Source: Spisula solida (lineage: Eukaryota > Mollusca > Bivalvia > Venerida > Mactridae). Taken from it: a stretch of 64,000 nucleotides of DNA. The DNA lies in contig OX365950.1 of NCBI GenBank assembly GCA_947247005.1, forward strand, positions 14,458,720-14,522,719. The letters are read 5' to 3'. This document shows, one piece after another, positions 52,901 through 63,600 of the stretch; the first letter of the stretch is position 1; every line of letters starts with the position of its first letter. Below the pieces are notes generated by a model, which was not told where the DNA came from, did not search any database, and saw only the letters and a list, made by a program, of their open reading frames with translations. Made by a program: the position numbers and the translations under genes.

Positions 52901-54447
52901 GAGACTATACTTCATGATATATATCATAGGAACATGGTTTCAAATTATCTGATTGTACCCTATGTTTATCAAATTATCTGAGTACAACATTTATATACAT
53001 ACGGTACACTCAGATATGTTGATATGCTCCATAGTGTACACGCAAATAATTTGAAAGCATGTGCCTATGATAAGGGAGTTTTTTTTATTAATATACCATT
53101 TAAAACTCAAGACCTGCAAACAGACTAGTTTGGTACATGTACTGTAAACCAATTTACTTTTGCGTTTTGCTGATCTTGGGCATTTAAGCGTTTTTAAGTT
53201 TCCTGCAGTGTCCATATTAATGTTTTACCACTTTCGCGACGACTTAATTTCACGAAATTCTACCATTCGCGAACTCCGCGAAACCGAATCGCGCGAAATA
53301 ATGTCTAGGTTTATAGTATATTGTGCTGCGTGGGTGGGTACCAACGACAGGGTGTCGCATAATTTATGCGTAACCATTACAACCGAATGCCTTAACACAT
53401 ATTACGGGTCACATAACGAAATAATACAAATACGATACAATCACCAATGCCAGATTTATACTAGTAATTATTAAATGAGAGATAATTAAGCATGTACTCC
53501 TTTTAAATGAGTGTTTAAATAAGCAATCCATTGGACAGCACTCGAATACGTTTTCATCACATACATTTACGGTGGGCCCGGATGGGGCCGTGGCAATAAT
53601 TATCTGTCTTTTAATATGACTAAATTTTCATGATGGAATATATACAGGGTGATCATTAATATATGGTAACATAAATAACTTTAATAACTTTGTCAGATTT
53701 TATGATAGAGAAGTGGTTTGACCCTTGTTATGAAGAGAATGAGCCCAAGTTTTTTTTTATATGATTAATAAATGCATGTGATATAAAGATGACGTCCACA
53801 TCGTCCTTGATGCTGCCGTACATTTTCAGTGATTTTAAGAAATTTGGCTAATGTATCATTTCGCCGAACACCATACATTTATTTAGCATCTACACTCACC
53901 AGACTTAAACCCTTCAGGTTTCTTTTAATGTGGATGCCTAGAGGAAGGAATGAATACACCAAAACCAGAAACAATATTTGTTTGAAAACTTCAATACAGT
54001 GTGAAATTAGTAGCATCGGTGGTGTAACATGCAAGGTTTCAATTGGTTATTTTCGACATATTTTGGGGCTGGTTTTGCAGAATAAAGGGGAACGTTTCGA
54101 ACGTATGCTGTGAAAAAAGTATGTGACATTTGAAAATGATTTATGTGTAGAATAAAACTTACATATGCATGTTAAACAAATGTATATAACAGAATATATT
54201 TTCTTAACAACTGACAAACGTATTAAAGTTATTTATGTTACCATATATTAATGATCACCCTGTATAAACGAATCAAATGAGGTGGGTAATCGGCGCTTTC
54301 AAATATACAACATTTAAAGTACGTTTACATTGTTTGACGCTTACCCTGTGTTGTTGTTATAGTTTTATTTTTCCATAAATGAATCAGAAAACCATCACAT
54401 GTGCCTACAAACACACACACGTACACCAGCAATATATTCCAAATCAT
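46719..54447 (-). CDS. Small type I membrane protein, unknown family
   Basis: Four exons on the - strand join in phase: 54447-54345, 49287-49210, 48058-47974 and 46908-46719, giving 151 codons plus TGA. Residues 1-17 (MIWNILLVYVCVFVGTC) are a signal peptide. Residues 18-60 form a short ectodomain, Thr-rich with one NKT sequon (27-29). Residues 62-85 (AIAGAVFGIVVCLVVVGVAG...) are a single membrane span with a GxxxGxxxG zipper (G61, G65, G69), stopped by KRKR. The 66-residue tail has a YKSL (YxxPhi-type) motif and ends in the acidic ESDSEDEL. It presumably acts at the cell surface or in endocytic membranes; partner and function are unknown. Intron 1 (5 kb) hosts a LINE and a mariner remnant, intron 3 a minisatellite. 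Further ectodomain exons may have been missed in intron 1. Confidence 0.75.
47034..47860. repeat. 31-bp minisatellite, about 26 copies
   Basis: Two unit types of equal length alternate irregularly: aatatatgtgtgaagggaga + gaacccatgag, and aatatatgtgtggaagcaga + gacaccatggt. The array lies inside intron 3 of the - strand membrane-protein gene. Because 31 is not a multiple of 3, the same HIYSHGFSPFT-like peptide appears in all three - strand frames; I do not regard these frames as genes. Confidence 0.95.
47974..48058 (-). CDS. Membrane protein exon 3, transmembrane span
   Basis: Acceptor ttcag (AG 48060-48059), donor gtaagtg from 47973. 85 bp = 2 + 27 codons + 2. Encodes AIAGAVFGIVVCLVVVGVAG and GIFIKRK. 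Confidence 0.8.
49210..49287 (-). CDS. Membrane protein exon 2, ectodomain
   Basis: Acceptor tgtctttacag (AG 49289-49288), donor gtatgt from 49209. Encodes DPLTLHATTAADLPGNEEFD and PVKAEAG. Confidence 0.78.
49827..49876 (-). other. Candidate alternative exon of the membrane-protein gene
   Basis: On the - strand a 50-bp block sits between gatatgcag and the donor gtaaga. It reads DFEHSSLFIMNITNST, with two N-glycosylation sequons, and leaves in the phase that exon 2 needs. Its entry phase does not fit the signal-peptide exon, so it would need another exon or act as an alternative first exon from its own ATG. Confidence 0.3.
50200..50490. repeat. GAT/GATGATGAC microsatellite region
   Basis: Imperfect gatgatgatgatgac runs, in part open as an Asp-rich frame (50177-50365). 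Low complexity; not called a gene. It lies in intron 1 of the membrane-protein gene. Confidence 0.85.
50556..51970 (-). mobile_element. 5'-truncated LINE (jockey/CR1-type) with (ATT)n tail
   Basis: The 3' end, on the - strand, is ccttcggtaaataaagtctt followed by (ATT)n at 50564-50580. It begins within the RT domain near 51940, so it is 5'-truncated. No target duplication could be fixed. It sits in intron 1 of the membrane-protein gene, in the same orientation. Confidence 0.85.
50858..51971 (-). pseudogene. Partial reverse transcriptase, one frameshift
   Basis: Frame 51971-51177 has KLYHFSESTVRLFESYLSNR, SGVPQGSIFGPLLFLIYIND, YADDSILF and the thumb region LNPSKTKCMVLSS, the signature order of jockey/CR1-type RTs. 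The frame is lost at a T-run (51253-51255 on +), where one extra base in AGAAATC shifts KIEINR. It continues in the next frame as ITKIQKRAARIILRKPVRTN and on to 50858, ending with YKKLLIERQNN. The endonuclease and RT fingers are missing. Confidence 0.85.
52000..53640. other. Intron 1 sequence, no exon seen
   Basis: At 52664-52790 the word aataagtcatac recurs four times at 34-43 bp spacing with diverged spacers. Otherwise unpatterned AT-rich sequence. I found no further ectodomain exon, but a short one could be missed. Confidence 0.5.
53645..54262. mobile_element. Mariner-type element, internally deleted
   Basis: CAGGGTGATCATTAATATAT at the left is mirrored at the right (...ATGATCACCCTG), with TA on both sides (53643-53644, 54263-54264). 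The TIRs are about 42 bp and nearly perfect. A transposase remnant survives: SPDLNPSGFF at 53896-53925, the block around the third catalytic Asp of mariner transposases, followed by a stop. Confidence 0.88.
54345..54447 (-). CDS. Membrane protein exon 1, signal peptide
   Basis: ATG at 54447-54445, donor gtaagc from 54344. Encodes MIWNILLVYVCVFVGTC then DGFLIHLWKNKTITTTQ plus one base of the next codon. A TATA-like tttatatg lies about 20 bp upstream on the - strand (near 54467). Confidence 0.7.
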
Positions 54448-54469
54448 TGTTCACAGAAAACTGTTCTCA

Positions 54470-56760
54470 TATAAACGTGTACATATTCAAGTTTGATCTG
54501 CGTCTACTGTGACACATAGTTGTACACTGCTGATGATAATACTGTCGTACGAACGGTATCACGGACCCGGACACACATCCGTGCTCCTATCTTAAATCAT
54601 GATGTTGATAATCAGTCGATAACATAATGCAAACATTCAAAGTATTATGAACGTTCAGTAAATACAATGTAAATGAATTTACGAACAGATTATGATATAC
54701 GACATGTATGTGTAATGCAAATATTCATTTTATAACAGTTTTATAACCATTCAAGTAATGCATTTACTAATTGATGCTTTTCATGCAATATTCATTGTTT
54801 TATCAAACATTTAGTAATGATTTGACTAATAGATACATGTTATCACAGTCATGCAAATAAACATTCAATTCGCTGTTTCTCAATAAAACGTTGCATTTGA
54901 TGTTCCAAGATCTCTCTCCTTTACAAACAGAATGAATGCTCCAAATGTATCAGAATTAAAGAAACCGGTGCCTGTGACCTCGAGCACAATCAATTTTTAT
55001 CATTTGTCGAATTACTATATTGACACAGTGTTGGGATATTAAAGTACCCTAAAATGAAAAACACGTTACTGTCGCCATGTTAGATTTTCAACTTTATGAG
55101 CTTACTACATCTATAATCTGTTTTGGTCTGCGTCTTTCATGTTCCGATTACAATGTACCGTATTTAGTGAGCGTGTTCGTGTAATGACAGCTTTATATTA
55201 AATGAAGTTCATGTTGAGGTACCAGTTCAAAACGTGTCGCCAAATTGTCAATAATTGCACAGTGTATCTTTTGATGTATGTGCCAATCGTTTGTAGTGCA
55301 TATGTTTCATTTATTGTTTTATCAAACAGTCGTTTAAATGCTAGCAAATGATAAAATGACAACTTTACGATGTACCTAATTTTGAAAATTTGCGTTTTTA
55401 TTCATGAAAAAATTAACAGGGCGTTTAAGACTGAAACATACGTTACCATAGTTTTAGAGAAAGTATAGCGTACAAAACATGTTAAAAACATTATAATTAA
55501 ATAAGTAGACCATTATAGTAAGGTCATATTCATTACACCTTGTTGGGATCTACATTGGAACACAGCTGTATGGTACGTAATGTCGGAGAGATGAAAACTT
55601 GAAAAGAAACATACGTTACGAAACAAATGTACTGGAGGAGGTTCCAACGCTAAAAAAATGTAGAACGGGTATTGTACGGATACTGTTTTTATGACAGGTG
55701 ACATCTTTGAGTACATGGCTTAAATGTTTAAAATAGGTTGGGCTGACAATATTGCTGATTGTTGACATCTTTAAAAACGAGTTTAACCATTTTAAAAATA
55801 CCAAGTGTCAAGTAAGTGCCCCTTGTGAATGTTGTAGATCACTGGATCTTTAGATTTATTTTAAACATACATATCATAGTATGCTTATATCAACGTGCAC
55901 TGTATATTTATACAAAATCCAGTGTATACATCAACAAAGTCTCCAATCTGGATTGAAATATACGTTACTGTTGGTAACGTCAGTTTCACAGTTCAGAATC
56001 GTGTCTATATCAGCTTTTATTCGATGTAACGCTTCGTATGTGCTTTTGAAACAAGCATTTTACTATAGTTATCATATTTAACAACAAGACATTGACGAAT
56101 GGTACGCTTATTAAGATATTTTTCTTCTTTTGCAAAAAAATGATCTGCTGAATGAGCGCGTTGTGTTGAAAACGATTCTTTCAGTAAATAAAATGTGGTT
56201 CTAGTACAAATATATTCAAATAATTATGTACTTAGTAGATATAAATATTCATCTCAGCTCTGCACAATTACTGATAGTATGAAGGGTTTTACAATATTAA
56301 TTAATGCATGCTGTAAATGTCTAAAAAGATAGCTAACGTATGTTTCAGAATGCCATTAAGCGCTCAGCTGAGACTAACCTGAATCGAGTTCAATGCAAAC
56401 AGTAAATTGTTTTCTGTGTGAAGACATGTCCTTATATAAGGTTTGATAATGTTTTGAAGTCAGCAACAATGTAACTTTCACAAGAGACATTCAAAAGAAT
56501 AAAGAAACAAGGAGAAAACCAAAAAGGCAAAGACAATTAGGCCTACAGAGATTTTCAAAGTCAAAGTAACGAGGCATTCAAGGCCAGTACTAGAGTTATA
56601 ATTAGGCAAATTACGAGACTAGATCTACATTTTTGTATTTTAGGCCGAAAATTGTAAAGTTGGTCTGAATTACTGATTGGGGCCTGCCTCCCGGCTCCTA
56701 CGCCCACGTTAAAAGTTAATTCTTGAAATGATTAAAAGGGCGTAGCGAGGATTTTTGCCG
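54470..56760. other. Divergent intergenic region, no gene seen
   Basis: Separates the - strand membrane-protein gene from the + strand gene at 56880. AT-rich with no repeat family I can name. The word acatacgttac recurs (near 55440, 55610, 55960) without a clear unit. Confidence 0.5.
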
Positions 56761-56769
56761 AGAACATTA

Positions 56770-56803
56770 TGACGTCATTTTCGCGAGGACTAAGATGACG
56801 TCA
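56770..56803 (+). promoter_or_regulatory. Two perfect CRE palindromes
   Basis: TGACGTCA at 56770-56777 and 56796-56803, 26 bp apart, in the CpG-containing segment just upstream of the ATG at 56880. They fit CREB/ATF binding. Confidence 0.7.
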
Positions 56804-56817
56804 CGAAATGACGGTTC

Positions 56818-56827
56818 AAAATGGCGG
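56818..56827 (+). promoter_or_regulatory. YY1-like initiator motif
   Basis: aaaatggcgg, 53 bp before the start codon at 56880, matches the AAATGGCGG core seen at many start sites. Its ATG is not in the reading frame of the protein. Confidence 0.55.
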
Positions 56828-56879
56828 ATAGTAGTGTAAATCTAAAAGGCGACTGAATTTAGGTTTTATTCTACTAAAA

Positions 56880-57026
56880 ATGGCCGAGGAAAAAGGTCCT
56901 AAGAAGAAAGATGACGAGGAGCCCAAACCAGTCAAAAAGCGACGAATTAGCTTCGGTGGTAAAAAGGATAAGACAGTTGCTGACCCAAAACAAAAATGGG
57001 GAAAGGCGATCACTGGCGTTCGGGCG
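56880..57026 (+). CDS. First exon of an unrecognised gene (rest not found)
   Basis: The frame starts MAEEKGPKKKDDEEPKPVKK, continues RRISFGGKKDKTVADPKQKW and GKAITGVRA, and meets a donor gtaggt at 57027 after exactly 49 codons (phase 0). The product start is highly charged and lacks a signal peptide, so a cytosolic or nuclear protein is likely. RRIS is a consensus basophilic (PKA-type) phosphorylation site. The WGKAITGVRA end faintly recalls the N-terminus of cyclic-nucleotide-binding-domain proteins, but this is weak. No following exon was recognised before 64000, so the next exon must be small or beyond the window. Confidence 0.55.
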
Positions 57027-57886
57027 GTAGGTCATGTAGGTTTTTATTGCACATGTAGGTTTTTATTGCACAATTCGTTTGTTGTTTGGACAATAAACCC
57101 ACGTTTTAATTACACTATATATAAATACAGGTCACACTTGCTAATATGCTAATAAGCTAATATTAATAAAACTTGGCCTCAATCATGGCAATGTGCGACT
57201 CTGCAAAATCTAGCTATCAAGTTTGTGTGTCATGATCACTGTGTCACTGTCAGTGTGTGACCCATGGCCATGCTTGCCTATTCTTTCCTATGATTTCGGG
57301 AATACCTACAGGGTTCAGGAAAGGTTATATAAAATAAATGTGGCTGTGACATGAACTTCATAAAACTAGCTACATTGTCGGTGACATGGTGTGTCAAGTT
57401 TGCACATTGGTTTTGCCTAAACTACAAGTCCCTCAGGTGGGGCACTTCAGGGTCAATGCCTCAATTTGTTATGGCCTTTTTATTAGACCAACTGTGGATA
57501 CATGTACGGTTTGACAATTTAACTAGAGAACCTTGCCAAATGTGAAGATAAATGCACAATATGGGGTCTCATTATTAAATGATAGCCTCTAGAAAATATT
57601 TTTTGAAATTGTATGTTGTTCAGTTGTTTTTAGCTCAACTGTCACAAAGTGACAGGGGAGCTTTTGTGATCACTCTTCGTTCGTAGTTCGTCCGTCCGTC
57701 GCCTGTCCATAATTTTCTTGTGTTGCAGAAGAGGTAACTGGTCACAATTTTGACATAATCTTTATGAAACTTAGTCACAATGACATGTATCTCAACAAAA
57801 TCTAGGTAAAGTTCGAAATTGGATCATTTGTAGTCAAAAACTAGGTCACTAGGCCAAATCATAGATAAACCTTGTGTAGTCACTAC

Positions 57887-58375
57887 ATACCTGTCAAGTC
57901 TCACGCATTTGAACCCTGAGACTCACCCATTTGAACCCTAACTCGCGCTCTCACGCTCATCTCTTCAAATCTCACGCATTTTAACCTAGTCTGATACACG
58001 TATTTTAAAAGTTAATTTACGAAATACTAACACTAAAGTGCACCAGAATGCAGGTTCCAAAAATAAAAAATTTCTACACACCCCTTTGGTGGGAGTGAGT
58101 CATGGAACTAAAACTGTTCAGAACCCTGATTATAACCTTATACTACATAACATGCTTCATGTATAAGGCCGATTTTTAGGGCCTCCAACCAGTTCATGTA
58201 ATCCATATCCAGTATCAGATTTGAACGTTCATCCTGTGTACACTTTTTGCTTCGGGGGGGGGGGGGGGGGGGGGCTTACAGACCAAGGAGCAACCGCCCC
58301 TTGCAACCCCAATCTCACTCTGACCATGTCTAAGGCCTTTCACAGCTATGTCAGTTATAATAATGTCACTATATA
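57887..58375. mobile_element. CTCACGCATTTGAACC repeat inserted in AGGTCA element
   Basis: Begins catacctgtcaagtctcacg, with tctcacgcattt words repeated three times, and ends before cacaatttagggcaaatc, where the host repeat resumes. Class unknown; includes the poly-G tract. Confidence 0.55.
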
Positions 58376-58937
58376 GATCACAATTTAGGGCAAATCATAG
58401 AAAAACCTTGTGTAGACACTAGAGGTCACAATTTTAACCTAATCCTTTTGTAACTTGGTCAGAATGATCATCTGGGGGGGTTACCCAGGATCAAAAACTA
58501 GGTCACCAGGTCAAATCATAGAAAAAGGTGGGGTAGACACACACTAGAGGCTTCAATTTTGGCCTAATCTTCTTGACACTTGGTCACAATGATCATCTCG
58601 GCACTATCTAGGTCACATACAATATTGGATCATCTAGGGTAAAAAAACAGGTCACCATATAAGGTCAAATCAGAAAAAACCTTGTATAGTCAGTCAATAG
58701 GGGTCACAATTTTAGCCTAATTTTCATGAAACTTCAGGTCACAAGGATCATCTTAACAAAATCTAGGTCAAGTTCGATATTGGGTCATCTGGAGTGAAAA
58801 TTAGTTCACTAGGTCAATTTAAAGAAAAGCCTTGTTCATGCTTTAGAATCTGTATTTTTCACTGGATCTTTGTGAAAATTGGTTAGAATGTTCATCAAAG
58901 TTGAGTTTGAGCAATGGTCAGCTGGGAATAATAACTA

Positions 58938-59547
58938 CAGTCAACTCTCGTTATCTCGAATTTCACGGGACCGTGGAAATTACTTCGACATAACGAAAAT
59001 TCGAGATAGAATTTTCGGCATCGAAGTTGCAAGTTTTCCAGTTTCTGTCATTTTACGCCGCCATATTGTTACGGTCGTAAGAACGACATATTCGTGAGAA
59101 TTGCTTGTTGTGATATTTATGTACATGTATTCCTCCTCGAGAAAATGCATTTTATTTAATTATTATTTTTACAAACAATTGTTCGAGATGACATGTTTAT
59201 CGATGTTAGTACGTAACCCGAAGCTTTATGACATGTTTGCGCAAATTGTTGCAAACAAATATTTGTTCAACAATGGAAGGCGCGAAAATTACAGGTAAAT
59301 CGAAGATTTCAGACTGGCGAAGTGTGAAAAACATTCGACGCTAGTCGAATACGATCAGACTTCGACCCGACTTCGAGATGAACAATAGACTTAAAGTGCA
59401 AATTGGTTAATCGGGACCAAAAAATAATTCGACATAACGAAAAATTCGAGCCGAATTCGAGCCGAAACTTCGAGATGGGTCTCGAGATTTCATATAGACA
59501 AAGAAGGAGAAAAATCGGGACATGAAAAAAAAAACTTCGACATAACG
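58938..59547. mobile_element. pogo/Tigger-like MITE
   Basis: Left end CAGTCAACTCTCGTTATCTC with TA before it (58936-58937). Right part carries inverted words (attcgagccgaaacttcgag, cttcgacataacg) and is followed by TA (59548-59549). CAGTC...CTCTCGTTATCTCGA ends are typical of pogo/Tigger elements. The right terminus is shortened and no transposase is present. Confidence 0.7.
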
Positions 59548-59763
59548 TAGGTCACTCTGTCAAATCATAGAAAAAATATCTTGTATGCTGTAGAAGCTGT
59601 AATTGAGGTCAACATAGCGCTCTGCATGCACTGCTATGACAGGTGAGCGACCTATGGGCCTTTGGGCCTCTTGTTTGAAAATAAAGTATTTGTTATTTAC
59701 TAGTATATCCCTAGCATAGTCTTTATTTGCTAGTAAGCTTTCTGATGTATTCAGAATATGGCA

Positions 59764-59850
59764 GGCATATGAGTGCCTCCGTCCGTAGTTGAACCTGGGT
59801 CGCCAGATTAGACGGTAAGCGCACTAACCACTGAGCTTCAGAGACACATG
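59764..59850 (-). repeat. tRNA-derived SINE, head region
   Basis: On the - strand agctcagtggttagtgcgct (A-box-like) is followed by ggcgacccaggttcaactac (B-box-like GGTTCAA). The body continues ggcactcatatgcctgccat. Another, older copy is at 16410-16490. Confidence 0.6.
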
Positions 59851-60660
59851 TGTACTATGCTTGGCATATAACAATACTATAGAAAGGCTTCCGGCCAAAT
59901 CAATTGTTCTCTTCTGCCAATCGGATATTAAATGAAACCCCTGTCTGGGAACATCAAAGTTCAATTGGAAGTTCAATGTATGGTCATGACCAGCAGAGGG
60001 ACGTATTGGTTTTTTAGGTTGGTAGGTGAAGGTCATGGGGAGTCCTGCAAAATGTTGATTCCCATAGCAGGCAATAACTCTTGAATGCTTCAGTCTAGGA
60101 ACATAAAACTTAGTATGGAGGTTGGTCATCAGACTACACATGACTTTAGACCTTAAGCATGTGAAACAGTTTTGGGGGTAATAATTGAAGAATGCTTCAC
60201 ACAGCTGTGAAGAGTCTGTGATATTAAAGGGGTCAAATGGAGACACAACAACCAAGAAAATTGAGTTTTCCAATCCAAAATAGATCTACATACCCCAAAA
60301 AAATACAGATTCAAATAATATTAATATATCCATTGGATGGTCCTATAAGTAAAACATTGTAGGACAAATTTCATTGTTTGCACGTTCATTGCCAATCTAT
60401 CAACAATTTTCTCTGGTTTTGTTTTATATTTTTTGAGCATGATCATAGCATGTGACACACGTCCAGGTATGGCTTCAGCCGAGGAACATCAAACTCCTTT
60501 ATATACAACAGATAGGTCAGTTGGGCCAATGTCAAGGATGGAGGGCCTGCAAAACTTTGCAAGGCAATAACCATGTGAATCTATATGATGTCGAACAAGT
60601 CAGGGTATTACGCTTTCGTTTGATCATTACTGCTAGTACATTCATGGGTCTGAAGTAAGT
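59850..60660. repeat. Degenerate repeat with 149-residue chance frame
   Basis: Two parallel blocks (ggtcatggggagtcctgcaa with caggcaataac; ggatggagggcctgcaaaac with aaggcaataacc) indicate a repeated unit. The - strand frame 60273-59824 covers it but has no domain that I recognise, and it runs into the SINE at its end. Confidence 0.45.
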
Positions 60661-63600
60661 GCTGAGTACCACAAAGAATACAATAGAGTTCGCTATGTCA
60701 GACTCAGTTCATATTGGTTTTAATATAACAATAGTTGTTCGACCTTCATTATATCTGGTGTCCCCAGTTTCTATTGGTATTATATATATGAAACACCCAG
60801 CAGTGCCGACTTCCTGAGTAATGTCAGTTTAAATAGCAGCTTGGTTTTATTGAGAAAAAATGGATTTAGATGCATGGCACCACAGCTACAGCCTTGCAGT
60901 TTCTTTAAGTAGAAATAGTACAGGTTATCATTTGCATCGGGGATTATATGTGACAATGGACAATAATGAGTTTGGTCAGGCATGAAAGTACTGAGCAATG
61001 CTTCACTGTTATTCTCTATGATGAAATAACTAAGGATGGATTTAGATCATGTGATATTACAACAGGTAAATTTTGATTTACAAAAATCTTTAAAAAAAAA
61101 TAAAATGGTGACAATCCATGCCTTAGAGCTCTGTAGAACCTTTTAATCACCTCAAGGCAGATCTTACGAATCTATTTTATGAACCTTAAAATCAGAAAGT
61201 CAGGTCATATTGACCATTAAACTGAAGTAGAAAGAGATTGCTTTTCTCCTATTTATGTATCAAAGTAAAGAGTAGTTTTCAGACATTTTTTCTTGTTTTC
61301 TCAAATTGCATCTTTGCACTTGCGACTTTATATTTTTACTTGACTACTTTTAGACAGCTGTTTATATTCTCTGTTCTAACCACTAAACCACCTAAATATG
61401 GTGAAATAATGAATTGGTTGAGGGATTTTAAGTCTGTCCAAACCCACATTTTGTAATTTGATTGAGATTTGAATTTATTAATTGATTAGCAGAGGTGCGG
61501 TCCTTCAAAGCTTCTTTTGATCATAACTCTGACATTTGGTATTTGTGCTACAGTTGTCAAACTTCGTAGGAATATAGGTTAGCATGTATAGTTGAGTTAT
61601 GGCCCTTGGAGGGCTTGACACTAACACTGGTCTGCTGGTCTGAGACCAGTGAAAATCCAGAAAAAACAGTGAAAATTCTGGAGGACCACTAACTGTCCTA
61701 TTTACAAATTGGGCACTTTAGTTAGTGTTGACACACTTTTCTCATTACTTCTGGAGTAACCTCCCTTGCTTGGTTTGTTTTATCTGAAACATTTGTTTTA
61801 AGGAGGTACGCGCACCTTTGATCTAACGATCAAATTTTCCTTGAAACATCTTAAAATGACAGAACAGTCTTCTAGAACAACATTGAAATCATAAAAATGA
61901 TATGTCACCAGGCTCGTTTTCGATATACATGGCTTTCTAATGACCTACCATTGTATTTTGTTCATTTTATCTATTTCCTGCATTTATGGCACCATTATGT
62001 TCTTTTTAAGATTATTACTATATGAAACCACTTTTAAGCAATACATGATATTTTGTGTGTTCAATGGTCATTCCTATTGACATTAGTCACAATTCCGGCA
62101 GCCTGGTGTACAAATTCAGTTAGTATATAATAATGACAATGAAATAAATTCAGTCAATAAATTTTGTTTAATTTCAGACATTAATTGTTAGAGGACATTA
62201 AAAGAAAGTGAATGTCTCTCTGTCTTGTTGAATTTTGAATTATCTTCCTTTTCTTGTCTCGATTTATACAAGTTGCTAAAAAGATTATGTGCATCAATTA
62301 GGTTGAAACCTCATGATAATAAATTAACGGTCAGTGTTAGTATCAGGGGTGTAGAAATGAGCTGGTCGGCAGCAAATTTCACTGGCTATTTGAACATGCT
62401 TGCCAGCTTTTTTTGTCATTTTCTTCTTTGTTACTTAAAGTGAGATTTCAAACCAACTGCCTACTAAAAGGTTAACAGGCTGCATGAAAACATTTCTACA
62501 CCCTGCAGTATCGTGTTCTAGTCTCTATAGCTACACGATGACAAAACTTGATTGAATTTATTAATGTAAATATAATTTTACACACCTGTATCCCCGAAAT
62601 ATCACTTACAAGTGTCAGATAATGCTGTTTAAGTGCGCGAAATTTCATGATAATTCATTGAGGAATTTACAGAAAACTGGAAAGTATAAAAAGATAGCGT
62701 TCAATGTGCTTAAGTGTATGTAGACCAATATAATAAGCCAAATGAATGTGGGTCATCAATACTCCAGATAGATGCTGGCTGCTTATTTAATAGCATATTA
62801 GTTAGATTCATAGGAATCAGAATTTATATCCCTTGGTATATGCTTTGGCCTATATCCCATGAAATTTAATTAATACCACAAAAGACAAACTGTGCTATTC
62901 CCCTAGAAAAGCCTGCCACCTCTCCCAGTGGTAGCAACATACTTAAACTTCCATTTAAATGTAATCACTACTACCCGTCAGAAAATCCTTTCTTATCTGA
63001 ATCTGATCATGGTTGTGATGAGCTTTTAAATTAATCACAAATTGTTGTACAGCAAGTCATGCAAACATTTAATGACCTTCTATCCAATCAGGGATGCCTG
63101 ACAAAGATGTCTTATTATGTTTCACTTTTATAAATTAATATACTGAGGGTAGCAATACCACATGACTTAGACTGGCTTTTATTTCATAGTACCGGTAATC
63201 AAATGATGAAATGAAATACTTACTGCTATTTTTTTCTCGAAGCAAAGTAAATTTCTTCTTGGATTTGTAGCCTATAGTGATGTCAAAGTCACATGGTATT
63301 GCTACGCTGATTCCTAAATTATCATACTAGATTATCATTACATGATCACATTCATCCTGCTGCCTAGTACTGCGCATGAAATTCTTTAAAATCATGCAGT
63401 TTTCCCTAAAATCAAATTTACATCAAGTTTTTCCTTCCCGTTATTTTTCCTGAAATTCCAAGGAAAAAGCCCCTTCCCATACTTTTGAAAAAATGCCCTG
63501 AGCGCTAGTGGATATTGTAACTGTCGTAAAAATCGAAAAGGTATCCAGTTGGAGAAATATTTTCACAAACTATATATGCATACAAAATATTAATGGGGAA

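Larger units (their letters stand above)
57633..59675 (+). repeat. AGGTCA-family repeat with two nested insertions
   Basis: The 5' end agctcaactgtcacaaagtg and the 3' end gacaggtgagcgacctatgg frame a copy interrupted at about 57887-58375 by a different repeat (ctcacgcatttgaaccctga words plus a 21-base G run at 58254-58274) and at 58938-59547 by a pogo-like MITE. Confidence 0.8.

Noticed and set aside
53829..54113. 94-residue + strand frame in the mariner element
   Set aside because: Wrong frame of the decayed transposase; the conserved SPDLNP block is read in a different frame.
59824..60273. 149-residue - strand frame starting MENSIFLVVVSP
   Set aside because: Overlaps a repeated unit and runs into a SINE; no recognisable domain. 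A coding role is not excluded but is not supported.
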